NCBI GenBank assembly: GCA_964591455.1
Contig: CAZQDZ010000025.1
Location: forward strand, 1 to 64,000
Length of the DNA: 64,000 nt
DNA from: RFSX01 sp964591455
GTDB taxonomy: Bacteria; Bacteroidota; Bacteroidia; Chitinophagales; Saprospiraceae
Direction of reading: 5' to 3'
Shown here: in pieces, positions 54,618 through 63,000 of the stretch
Numbering within the stretch: position 1 is the first letter of the stretch
Layout of the letters: each line of letters begins with the position of its first letter
Notes under the pieces: generated by a model
The model's input: only the letters and a program-made list of their open reading frames with translations
Database searches by the model: none
Told to the model about the DNA's origin: nothing
Translations under genes and position numbers: made by a program

Positions 54618-55382
54618 ATGTTTATTGATACCCATGCACACTTATATTTAGAACAATTCAATGAAGATCGATCATCCATTATCTCCAATGCACTTGATTC
54701 AGGAGTGAAAAAAATTTTTCTACCTAATATCGATAGTACCACAACTGAATCAATGTTAGAGTTGGTATCAGACTTTCCAAATGTTTGCTTTCCCATGATT
54801 GGACTTCATCCTTGCTCTGTAAAAAAAAATTATAAATCAGAAATTAAGCACATTACTGATCAGCTTTCTAGTAATAAATTTTATGGTATAGGAGAGACAG
54901 GTATAGATTTATATTGGGATAAAACATATATAGAGGAACAGACTAATGCATTTGAGGTTCAAATTCAAATTGCTAAGGATGCAAACCTTCCGATTATTAT
55001 TCACTCACGAGAATCTTTAGACATTACAATCAAACAGATAGTCAAACACCAAGATGGAAATCTAAAAGGAATCTTTCATTGTTTTAATGGTACGTTAGAG
55101 CAGTGTCAGCAAATTCAAGATATAGGATTTATGATGGGATTAGGAGGAGTGATAACTTACAAGAAGGCAAACTTAGGACCTATGGTAGCCAGTATGTCAC
55201 CCGATAATTTAGTCTTGGAAACTGATGCGCCTTACTTAAGTCCTGTACCATATAGAGGGAAGCGGAATGAAAGTAGACACATAGTTGCTATTGCAGAAAA
55301 GGTTAGTGAATTCAGAGAAGAATCCTTAGAGATGATTAAAAAAGTAACAACTGCTAATGCTAAAAAACTATTTACAATTTAA
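54618..55382 (+). CDS. tatD: TatD family metal-dependent DNase
   Basis: A 254-residue TIM-barrel hydrolase of the TatD family (DNA quality control, 3-prime exonuclease activity in known members). Metal ligands are all present: His6 and His8 (DTHAHLYL), Glu93 (GIGETGIDLYWD), His129 (IIHSRES), His154 (IFHCFNG) and Asp203 (ETDAPYLSPVPYRGKRN). Complete and intact. A tRNA-Ser gene follows 41 bases after its stop. Confidence 0.95.
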   Translation: MFIDTHAHLYLEQFNEDRSSIISNALDSGVKKIFLPNIDSTTTESMLELVSDFPNVCFPMIGLHPCSVKKNYKSEIKHITDQLSSNKFYGIGETGIDLYWDKTYIEEQTNAFEVQIQIAKDANLPIIIHSRESLDITIKQIVKHQDGNLKGIFHCFNGTLEQCQQIQDIGFMMGLGGVITYKKANLGPMVASMSPDNLVLETDAPYLSPVPYRGKRNESRHIVAIAEKVSEFREESLEMIKKVTTANAKKLFTI

Positions 55383-55404
55383 TCTCCAGATGAACTATAT
55401 ATCC

Positions 55405-55412
55405 TACCTTTG
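55405..55412 (+). promoter_or_regulatory. -7 element (TACCTTTG) of tRNA-Ser
   Basis: Exact TAnnTTTG match ending 11 bases before the tRNA 5-prime end, the expected distance for a start just upstream of the mature tRNA. Confidence 0.65.
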
Positions 55413-55423
55413 AGATCTGTACA

Positions 55424-55511
55424 GGAGAATTGGCCGAGTGGCTTAAGGCGCACGCTTGGAAAGCGTGTATACTCCAAAAGGGTATCGGGGGTTCGAATCC
55501 CTCATTCTCCG
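55424..55511 (+). tRNA. tRNA-Ser (anticodon GGA)
   Basis: Class II tRNA of 88 bases without encoded CCA. Acceptor stem GGAGAAT/ATTCTCC, D-loop with GGCTTAAGGC, anticodon stem CACGC/GCGTG with loop TTGGAAA (anticodon GGA, reading UCC and UCU), a long variable arm (TATACTCCAAAAGGGTATC), and T-arm GGGGGTTCGAATCCCTC. Discriminator G at 55511. Confidence 0.97.
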
Positions 55512-55893
55512 CTCTAATGTTTTTATTACTCTGTACTAAGTATGCTTGCTTGTCTTTAAGCTTATTTAGCGACATAAAGACAAGAAAATTTCCTTCCGAA
55601 TAGCGTCTATTCTATGGCGTTAGTGAATAATAAATACCGATGTCAAATTCAAAGAAAAGTATTAATCATTAGTTATCAATGGTGTATAGATATGCGTTTT
55701 ATTACATATGACCTATGCACCATTACCTATGGATTTTTCATCTAATGTTTAAACCAAATTTATAGATTGAAATACTCAGAATCAGCAAACTAAAATTTGA
55801 TAAGTAATGCCACCATTGCTGACAAATATTTCTATTTTAGTCTTTTGATATTTTAACTATCAGACTTACAATTTTAACAGAAAAGAAGAAATC
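55512..55893 (+). other. Intergenic region before the ExbB-type gene
   Basis: About 380 AT-rich bases with no gene. It should hold the promoter of the exbB-exbD cluster, but I cannot place a clean TAnnTTTG. Confidence 0.55.
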
Positions 55894-56619
55894 ATGCGAA
55901 AAATCGTTCTTAGTTGCCTACTGATTACAGGTGTTTGTTTTTTTGGATTTGCAGATTTAGCTGCACAAGACTCTGGTGACGGAGGCGGAATTTTCCAAGG
56001 TTTAAAGGAAAAATTTATTGAAGGTGATTGGAAGTTTATGAGCTTAGTGCTTGTGACTTTAATTCTTGGATTAGCATTTTGCATAGAGAGAATTATAACA
56101 CTTAATATTGCTACAACAAATACTTCTAAACTTCTAAGTAATATCGATCAAAGATTAGCAGAAGGTGATTTGGAAGGGGCAAAAGAAGTAGCTCGTTCTA
56201 CCTCTGGACCTACAGCAAGTGTTCTGTATGAAGGACTTAGAAATGCGCATAATGGACCTGAAGCAGTAGAGAAAGCTATAGTATCATATGGTTCTGTTCA
56301 GATGGGTCTTCTAGAAAAAGGCCTTGTTTGGATTTCACTTTTCATTGCCATTGCTCCGATGCTTGGTTTCATGGGTACAGTAATCGGTATGATTCAAGCC
56401 TTCGATAGAATTGAAGCAGTAGGTGATTTATCACCATCTGTTGTTGCAGGAGGTATCAAAGTAGCCTTACTTACAACTGTATTCGGACTTATTGCAGCGA
56501 TTATACTACAAATATTCTACAACTACATCGTTTCAAAAATTGATGGAATAGTCAATAAAATGGAAGAATCTTCCATAGGACTTGTAGATGTGATGGCTAG
56601 AAATGGTGTTTTTAAGTAA
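55894..56619 (+). CDS. exbB: MotA/TolQ/ExbB proton channel family protein
   Basis: A 241-residue inner-membrane protein that with ExbD-type partners uses the proton gradient to energise outer-membrane processes such as TonB-dependent transport. An N-terminal hydrophobic segment (5-22) resembles a signal peptide, as in several Bacteroidota ExbB proteins. Further membrane helices lie at about 48-68, 133-155 and 180-205. The family core is AIAPMLGFMGTVIGMIQAF, followed by SVVAGGIKVALLTTVFGLIAAI. It is first in a four-gene operon with a 19-base gap to the next gene. Confidence 0.93.
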   Translation: MRKIVLSCLLITGVCFFGFADLAAQDSGDGGGIFQGLKEKFIEGDWKFMSLVLVTLILGLAFCIERIITLNIATTNTSKLLSNIDQRLAEGDLEGAKEVARSTSGPTASVLYEGLRNAHNGPEAVEKAIVSYGSVQMGLLEKGLVWISLFIAIAPMLGFMGTVIGMIQAFDRIEAVGDLSPSVVAGGIKVALLTTVFGLIAAIILQIFYNYIVSKIDGIVNKMEESSIGLVDVMARNGVFK

Positions 56620-56638
56620 CCTCGAGATTTAAATCAAT

Positions 56639-57133
56639 ATGTATAAATTACTAACAAGCAGAGGTCAGCTTTTTGCTATTCTCTTAGGAGCTATCGCGTC
56701 AGCTATTGCCATTGGTTCAATAGTCTCAGGTGTTAATTCTAAGTACAGCTTGTCTGATGACCTTAATTATATATTAAAGAATAATGCTGACGCAACTTTT
56801 GACTTTTTCAATCCTGCAATTAATATAACGGTTGTACTTGTCGGAATTGCTGCTGTTGCAGTTGTATTCTTTATTATACTAAACCTATTTACAGACCTCA
56901 AAGGGTCTATGAAAATATTGTTTGCATTCTTGGCAGTAGGTCTTTTATTTCTGATTTTCTATTCTACATCAGATGTTGAGACTACAGGGAGAATAGCGAT
57001 GCTTAGTGAAAAATTCAGTGTAGGTGATGGAGCCTCTAAATTGATAAGTGGAGGTGTGAAAACTGCTGTGATGAGTATCGCATTAGCCTTTGGCGCCGCT
57101 ATTATTATGGAGATTTTGAATTTACTGAAGTAG
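56639..57133 (+). CDS. Four-helix membrane protein of the ExbBD cluster
   Basis: A 164-residue polytopic protein with four hydrophobic segments (about 12-33, 60-83, 88-108, 140-162). No named family recognised. Similar unnamed membrane proteins sit between the ExbB- and ExbD-type genes in other Bacteroidota. The operon position (19 bases after exbB, 19 before exbD) suggests it is part of the same motor complex. Confidence 0.8.
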   Translation: MYKLLTSRGQLFAILLGAIASAIAIGSIVSGVNSKYSLSDDLNYILKNNADATFDFFNPAINITVVLVGIAAVAVVFFIILNLFTDLKGSMKILFAFLAVGLLFLIFYSTSDVETTGRIAMLSEKFSVGDGASKLISGGVKTAVMSIALAFGAAIIMEILNLLK

Positions 57134-57152
57134 CTCAATAAATTGCACAATT

Positions 57153-57701
57153 ATGCCTAAGAAAAAAACGAGAGGAGCACCAGAAGTAAATGCGGGATCC
57201 ATGGCGGATATTGCATTCTTGCTACTTATTTTCTTTTTGGTTACCACGACTATTGATGTGGATAAAGGAGTACTTGTAAAGTTACCGCCTTGGTCTGAAG
57301 AAGAACCAGAGACACTGAATATGAAGACAAGAAATGTCTACTCTGTTCTCGTAAATGCAGATGACCAATTATTAGTCAGAGGAGAGCCACAAAGTGTCAA
57401 GACGCTTAGATCCAATGCCAAAGAATTTATCGTGAACCCTAATCGTAGGGAAGATATGGCAGAGAACCCTAAGAAAGCGATTATCTCTATTAAAAACGAT
57501 AGAGGAACGAGTTATAAGACTTACTTAGAAGTCTACAATGAATTGAAAGCGGCTTATAACGAATTAAGAGAAGAAGCAGCAAATAGACAGTATGGAAAAA
57601 GCTTTGAGTTTCTTCCGAAGGATATACAGAAAAAAATCAGATCAGAGATTCCTTTAGTAATTTCTGAAGCTGAGCCTACAAATTTTGGAGAAGAAAACTA
57701 A
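57153..57701 (+). CDS. exbD: Biopolymer transporter ExbD (first copy)
   Basis: A 182-residue protein with one N-terminal membrane helix (about 20-40) containing the proton-relay aspartate in SMADIAFLLLIFFLVTTT, followed by a periplasmic domain. The periplasmic part is longer than classic ExbD (about 140 residues) and includes KAIISIKNDRGTSYKTYLEVYNEL. It works with the ExbB-type channel in the same operon. Confidence 0.93.
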   Translation: MPKKKTRGAPEVNAGSMADIAFLLLIFFLVTTTIDVDKGVLVKLPPWSEEEPETLNMKTRNVYSVLVNADDQLLVRGEPQSVKTLRSNAKEFIVNPNRREDMAENPKKAIISIKNDRGTSYKTYLEVYNELKAAYNELREEAANRQYGKSFEFLPKDIQKKIRSEIPLVISEAEPTNFGEEN

Positions 57702-57712
57702 TACAAGAAAAG

Positions 57713-58180
57713 ATGGGTAAATTTTCAAAGAAAAGAGGGAACTCTACACCAGAAGTATCTACAGCCTCGCTTCCTGATATAATCTTTATGCTTCTCTTCT
57801 TTTTTATGGTAGTAACAGTACTAAGAGATGCAGAGCTAAAGGTTAATAATAATGTGCCTTATGCCACAGAATTGACCAAGTTGGAAAAGAAATCATTGGT
57901 TAACTACATTTACATAGGAAAGCCTGTGAAGAAATATCAAGCGCAGTACGGCACTAAACCAGCTATTCAGTTAGGAGATAAGTTTTCATCTATTAGTGAT
58001 ATTCCGCTATTCTTAGAAAAGCATAAGAGTACACTTCCTGAAAAGCAAAGACCAGGAATAAATACTTCTCTTAGAGTAGATGGCGATGTGACGATGGGAA
58101 TTGTAACAGATGTGAAGCAAAAATTGCGTAAGTCTGGACAATTGAAAGTAAACTATTCTGCTAAGAAAAGACCAGAATAG
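57713..58180 (+). CDS. exbD: Biopolymer transporter ExbD (second copy)
   Basis: A 155-residue second ExbD paralogue, 11 bases after the first. One membrane helix (about 20-42) with the key aspartate in SLPDIIFMLLFFFMVVTVL; the rest is periplasmic (GINTSLRVDGDVTMGIVTDVKQKLR). Two divergent ExbD subunits could form heteromeric stators. The operon ends at the strong hairpin 58202-58240. Confidence 0.93.
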   Translation: MGKFSKKRGNSTPEVSTASLPDIIFMLLFFFMVVTVLRDAELKVNNNVPYATELTKLEKKSLVNYIYIGKPVKKYQAQYGTKPAIQLGDKFSSISDIPLFLEKHKSTLPEKQRPGINTSLRVDGDVTMGIVTDVKQKLRKSGQLKVNYSAKKRPE

Positions 58181-58201
58181 GGTAGCTGAAGAAAACACTA
58201 T

Positions 58202-58240
58202 ATAAACAAGGGGAAAACAATTTGTTTTCCCCTTGTTTAT
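58202..58240. terminator. Bidirectional terminator after exbD2 and the DUF4293 gene
   Basis: A 19-bp perfect inverted repeat (ATAAACAAGGGGAAAACAA and its complement) with almost no loop, located between two convergent genes. Confidence 0.88.
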
Positions 58241-58264
58241 TTATTCCTATTTCATTCTAGGGTT

Positions 58265-58687
58265 CTATCTTAATCTATCCATAGACTTGACTAGTTTTTC
58301 ATCCTTACCTATAAATATACCCGCAATAAAAGCCAAAATGGAAGATGCAAATGGGATACCTATGCTGGCCTGTAGAGTTGCATTGTGGCCTGAATTTGAA
58401 AATAACCAGTAACCCAATCCTCCTAAGAGTAAGCCACACAATACGACTAACCAACTCAAGGATTTCTGTAAGTTTCTATTATTAAAAAGAAATATCGCAA
58501 CCAAACTCACAAAAGCACCTGCAATACAGAGTACAAGAAGGGCTGTATGATCTTGAATAGTTAAGTTACCATCAGCATAGACCGAGTCTGCTTTAACTTG
58601 TGATGTGCCAGCAAGCGGAAGAGCAAAAAGACTCCAAAAACCACCCGATGCAAGTAGTAAGAATATAGATTGTATTCGTTGTAACAT
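58265..58687 (-). CDS. DUF4293 family membrane protein
   Basis: A 140-residue integral membrane protein with four hydrophobic helices (about 5-25, 47-67, 74-95, 107-127) and the ends typical of the Bacteroidota family DUF4293: MLQRIQSIFLLLA at the N-terminus and KDEKLVKSMDRLR at the C-terminus. Function unknown. It is divergent from the oxidoreductase gene. Confidence 0.9.
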   Translation of the reverse strand: MLQRIQSIFLLLASGGFWSLFALPLAGTSQVKADSVYADGNLTIQDHTALLVLCIAGAFVSLVAIFLFNNRNLQKSLSWLVVLCGLLLGGLGYWLFSNSGHNATLQASIGIPFASSILAFIAGIFIGKDEKLVKSMDRLR

Positions 58688-58748
58688 TTAGTAAAGTTAT
58701 CTTGCAAATGTATTTATTTGTTACAATTACTTCCAAATACATCATATT

Positions 58749-59885
58749 ATGCTCAGTTATTGGGAGAGAAAATTTTGGGATACACCTGTTGATTTCACAA
58801 TAATAGGGGCTGGGATCGTAGGACTATTCTCTGCCTACTTCCTCAAAATAGAAAATCCAAACGCTACAGTTGCTGTAATAGAAAAAGGACTAGGGCCTTC
58901 TGGAGCCAGTACTAAGAACGCTGGATTTGCCTGTTATGGAACAGCTGGTGAAATCTTAGATGACTTAGAATCTATGCCTAAAGATGTAGTCATGGAGACG
59001 GTGAAATTAAGATGGAAAGGTCTTCAGCTTTTACAAAAGACGGTATCTGCTAAGGCATTAAATATGAGTAAGTTAGGTGGATATGAAGTATTTAGAACTG
59101 AGGACGTTTTCGAGTCCTGTTATTCTCAGCTATCTGATATTAATGACTTATTAGAAGCAGCTACTGGTGTAAGTGAAACCTTGGAGATCAAAGAAAGGCC
59201 TCTGGGTAGATTATATCATAAGACGCTATTTAACCCTCTAGAGGCACAACTTAATCCGATGCAGCTATGCCATGAAATGGTGAGACTTTGTAGGGAGATA
59301 GGTGTTAGATTTTATTTTGGATTGGAAATCAATAATCTCAGTGATGATTCAAATAAAGTTCACCTAGAAAGCGAAGCACTAAGCCTGTATAGTCATCAGG
59401 TCATCCTGGCAACTAATGCTTTTACTCCAGTACTACGACAAGATTTAGATATAGTACCAGTTAGAAATCAAGTTCTCCTATCATCTCCTATTCCAAACCT
59501 CTCAGTCAAAGGCACCTTCCATCTGGATAGAGGATATATATACTTTAGAAATGTCGATAATAGATTGCTTATCGGAGGTGCTCGACATATTCTGGATAGC
59601 GACCAAGAAAAAACGATGGCGCTAGGTTCTAACCCTTTAATTACAGATTATCTAAAACAACTTGCAGTCAATGAGCTTGGACTGAAGAATTTTACTGTTG
59701 CGCATAAATGGAGTGGTATTATAGCCACAGGCGCGACGAAGCAACCAATCATACGTACACTCTCTACTAATCTTGTTTGTGCGGTGAGGTTAGGCGGAAT
59801 GGGAGTAGCTACAGGTTCTGCTGTGGCTAGAGAGGTTGTAAATAAAATAACAGGGACAAGCGATAAGACATATGATAAACATTGA
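58749..59885 (+). CDS. FAD-dependent oxidoreductase (DAO family)
   Basis: A 378-residue flavoenzyme of the D-amino acid oxidase-like family. Rossmann motif FTIIGAGIVGLFSAY (GxGxxG, Gly20-Gly25) with Glu45 binding the ribose, a GASTKNAGFACYG segment typical of the FAD site, and a C-terminal RLGGMGVATGSAVAREV. Substrate unknown; amines or amino acids are usual. Single gene with no obvious partner. Confidence 0.9.
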   Translation: MLSYWERKFWDTPVDFTIIGAGIVGLFSAYFLKIENPNATVAVIEKGLGPSGASTKNAGFACYGTAGEILDDLESMPKDVVMETVKLRWKGLQLLQKTVSAKALNMSKLGGYEVFRTEDVFESCYSQLSDINDLLEAATGVSETLEIKERPLGRLYHKTLFNPLEAQLNPMQLCHEMVRLCREIGVRFYFGLEINNLSDDSNKVHLESEALSLYSHQVILATNAFTPVLRQDLDIVPVRNQVLLSSPIPNLSVKGTFHLDRGYIYFRNVDNRLLIGGARHILDSDQEKTMALGSNPLITDYLKQLAVNELGLKNFTVAHKWSGIIATGATKQPIIRTLSTNLVCAVRLGGMGVATGSAVAREVVNKITGTSDKTYDKH

Positions 59886-59949
59886 TTATTAGTAGAAAAA
59901 AAATATATTTTTTACCATTGGTTGAATCTTCTAAAGATGTAAAGTGAAT

Positions 59950-59957
59950 TACATTTG
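59950..59957 (+). promoter_or_regulatory. -7 element (TACATTTG) of dockerin paralogue 4
   Basis: Exact TAnnTTTG match 116 bases before ATG 60074, with a TTG about 25 bases upstream. Similar spacing to the TACATTTG before paralogue 3. Confidence 0.5.
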
Positions 59958-60073
59958 TAAACACAAGATTCTTTCCCGCTTCTTGTATTCCCCCTTCTGA
60001 TATTCTGAACACCTCCTTGCCATAAGTATGGTAAGGAACTCATTACTCATTTTATTAACCAAAACTTTATCCC

Positions 60074-63000
60074 ATGGTGTATACCGATTTGATGGGTAAG
60101 GTCAGCATATTGTCCAGATGGATGATATGTTGCTCTTTTCTCATCCTAAATCTAGGAAACCAACTTAATGCGCAGACCCTTGTCTGTGATGGTCAGATTA
60201 ACGTGTCTTTAGGGGAAGACTGTGAAACTGGATCTAGAATTACCCCAGAAATGATTTTGCAAGGAACGATTGGAAGTAATTGCGACTTCGAGATTCTTCT
60301 TGCAGGCCCCGGCCACAACGATGCTTCCAATGCAGCCGCTGGCAGATGCTATGCAGAACTATTTGTGCCAGGTCTGTACACAGTTACAGTAACTAATGGC
60401 GTAAACAGTTGTTGGGGAGAAATTGTAGCAGAAGACAAACTAGGACCTCGTATAGAGTGTACTTGTTCTGATGCTGCTAACCCTTGTGAATTACCTGCAA
60501 TATGTACAGGTCTTGATTTGAGTTCTGTAGTGCCTCCGGTAGCTACAGATTGTGACGGTATTGCGTCTACCAATTTTACAGACCGAGTTACTGGCGGAGG
60601 ATGTGGAGAAAGTACCTTACTTACCAGAATATGGAGTTTTGTGGACAATAGAGGCAATGTCTCTAGATGCACACAATACTTTGAGGCGCCACCATTCGAA
60701 TTCCAACTGAATCCTGATGGTACTATCGCAGATTTACCTGATGACAATGCTGGATTAGAATGTCCGGAAGAAGAAGTAAATCTTCCTTGTGGTGCAGGAA
60801 CAAGCCCAGATGAAGTATTCGAATATTTCTATAACCAATTCAGAGAGTTATTCCCTCCTGTTAGTGACCCTATCAGCGAAGAATATCTTCTTAATAACCA
60901 GATATTTGCGGTAAGACAAGCATATCCGTTTTTAGTGACGCTAGATGATATGGATCAGCTATCGGCGGTTTCTGCTATCAATGGTTCTGCCTGCAACTTA
61001 TTTGCGACATTTAATGATACACCTCTAGGAATTTGCAATGCTGATCCTGCTTGTACAGGCAACACTAAAGTTGTCAGAGAATGGCAGATATTTGATTGGT
61101 GTACGCCTTCTGCAGAACCTTTCATTTGTAGACAAGTGATTGTGGCACAAGATACTGAAGGGCCTGAAATCGAGGCGTCAGATATTAATACATCTGTAGA
61201 TCCATGGGGTTGTAGTGCGACAGTCTATTTTCCTAAGCCTTTTAGGTTAAGTGATGACTGTAGTCCTACAGTAGCATTAAACTATGTAGTATCTACTGGT
61301 TCCGGTACTATGGACATTTATGGTGTAGCAACAGGGAGTGGTACAGGATTACAAGGCATAACAATGGGCTTTGATTCCACTAGAGGTTATTTCGCATCCA
61401 ATGTACCTGTAGGAGAGCATGAGTTTTTCTATAATGCTTGGGATTGTTGTGAGAACATATCTTCAGAGCCAGTAACCGTGACCGTTTCTGATGTGACACC
61501 ACCTGTAGCTATAACTAAACAAGATATAGTTATCTCCTTAATTCCTAACCCTGGTAATCCAGATTTACCTGGCGTAACTAAAATCTTTGCTGAAAGTATC
61601 GACAATGGTTCATTTGATGGGTGTGGTAGAGTGAAATTGGAAATCAGAAGAGAGAATGACTCTTGTGGTTTTATAGGAAACACTACTTACAATAATGATG
61701 GCCACCTTTTCGATGATGAGATGGATCCAGATAATGGTGCTTTCGTACAGTTTTGCTGTAGCGATTTAGATGAGTTCGGAATTGACGCTAATGGTGATGG
61801 CATTAATGACTATGCACAATTGCAAGTGTGGCTAAGAGTTTGGGATGATGGTGATGCTGACGGCATCTTTGGGTCAGCAGGTGACAACTTCAGTGAAGTA
61901 TGGTCATATGTTAGACTAGAAGATAAATCAAGAGCCACTATTCTTTGTCCAGTAGATATCACAATAGACTGTGATGGCGATCCATTCGCCACTAACATGG
62001 ATCGTGCTCAGGCATTTAATTCTTGTGGTACCCTAGAGGTAGGAAGCATAGACATTAATAATGACTTGACAAGATGTAATTCTGGCACTATAGAAAGACA
62101 GTGGTTTGTAGTTGGCGAAGAATCTGTCAATTGTATTCAGCGTGTTACTATGCTCGGTGCTGAAGACATGGATATCGAGGTTACCTTCCCGAGAGATACA
62201 GTAATTACTTGTACTGAGATATTGATGGAGCAGCCTACAATAATTGCAGGGCCATGTGATGATATCGCTGTGAACGTTGAGAGAGATACATTCTTCTTTA
62301 CCGATGGCGCTTGCTTCAAAGTACTCAATTACTGGACTGTAATTAACTGGTGTGAGTATGAACCAAACGACCCGCTTTCTGATGGAATTTGGTCACAAGT
62401 TCAAGTAGTGCGAATCATAGATGAAACAGCACCAACAATAACTTGCAGTAGCGAGGCACTTCCTGTGGGATCGGATTGTCAAGGTCCAGTCACACTTAGT
62501 GCTGTAGCTACAGATGATGGTATATGTTCTTCTAATAGATTAACATGGACAGCACAGGTAGATTTATTCGGAGATAAGAATATTGATTTTAATTTCTCGA
62601 GTACGATTAATCCTTCAAGTCCCTTCTATATCCCAGCCACTAGGCCTGGGGAAGAAGTTACTATAACATTGCCTGAAGGAGTCCCTGGAAGTACGGCGCA
62701 GCATAGTGTTTTATGGAGAGTATCTGATGGATGCGGAAACATAGCAACATGCGAGACGTTCTTCACTGTAGTCGATAACGTTCCCCCTACACCTTACTGT
62801 GTCAACCTGAGCAGTGCACTTACTGCAGAAGGTACTGTAGAACTTTGGGCTTGTGACTTCAATCTTGGAGCAGAAGACAACTGCACACCTTCAGATGATT
62901 TGAGATTTACTTTCTCTGACGTACAACCTGAGGACGATCCAGAATTTAGCATGATAGACAATTGTTCTTCTAGAACTTTTACGTGTAGTGATTTACTTAA

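Noticed and set aside
55372..55575. 67-codon minus-strand frame
   Set aside because: It covers the tRNA-Ser gene antisense and is not a protein gene.
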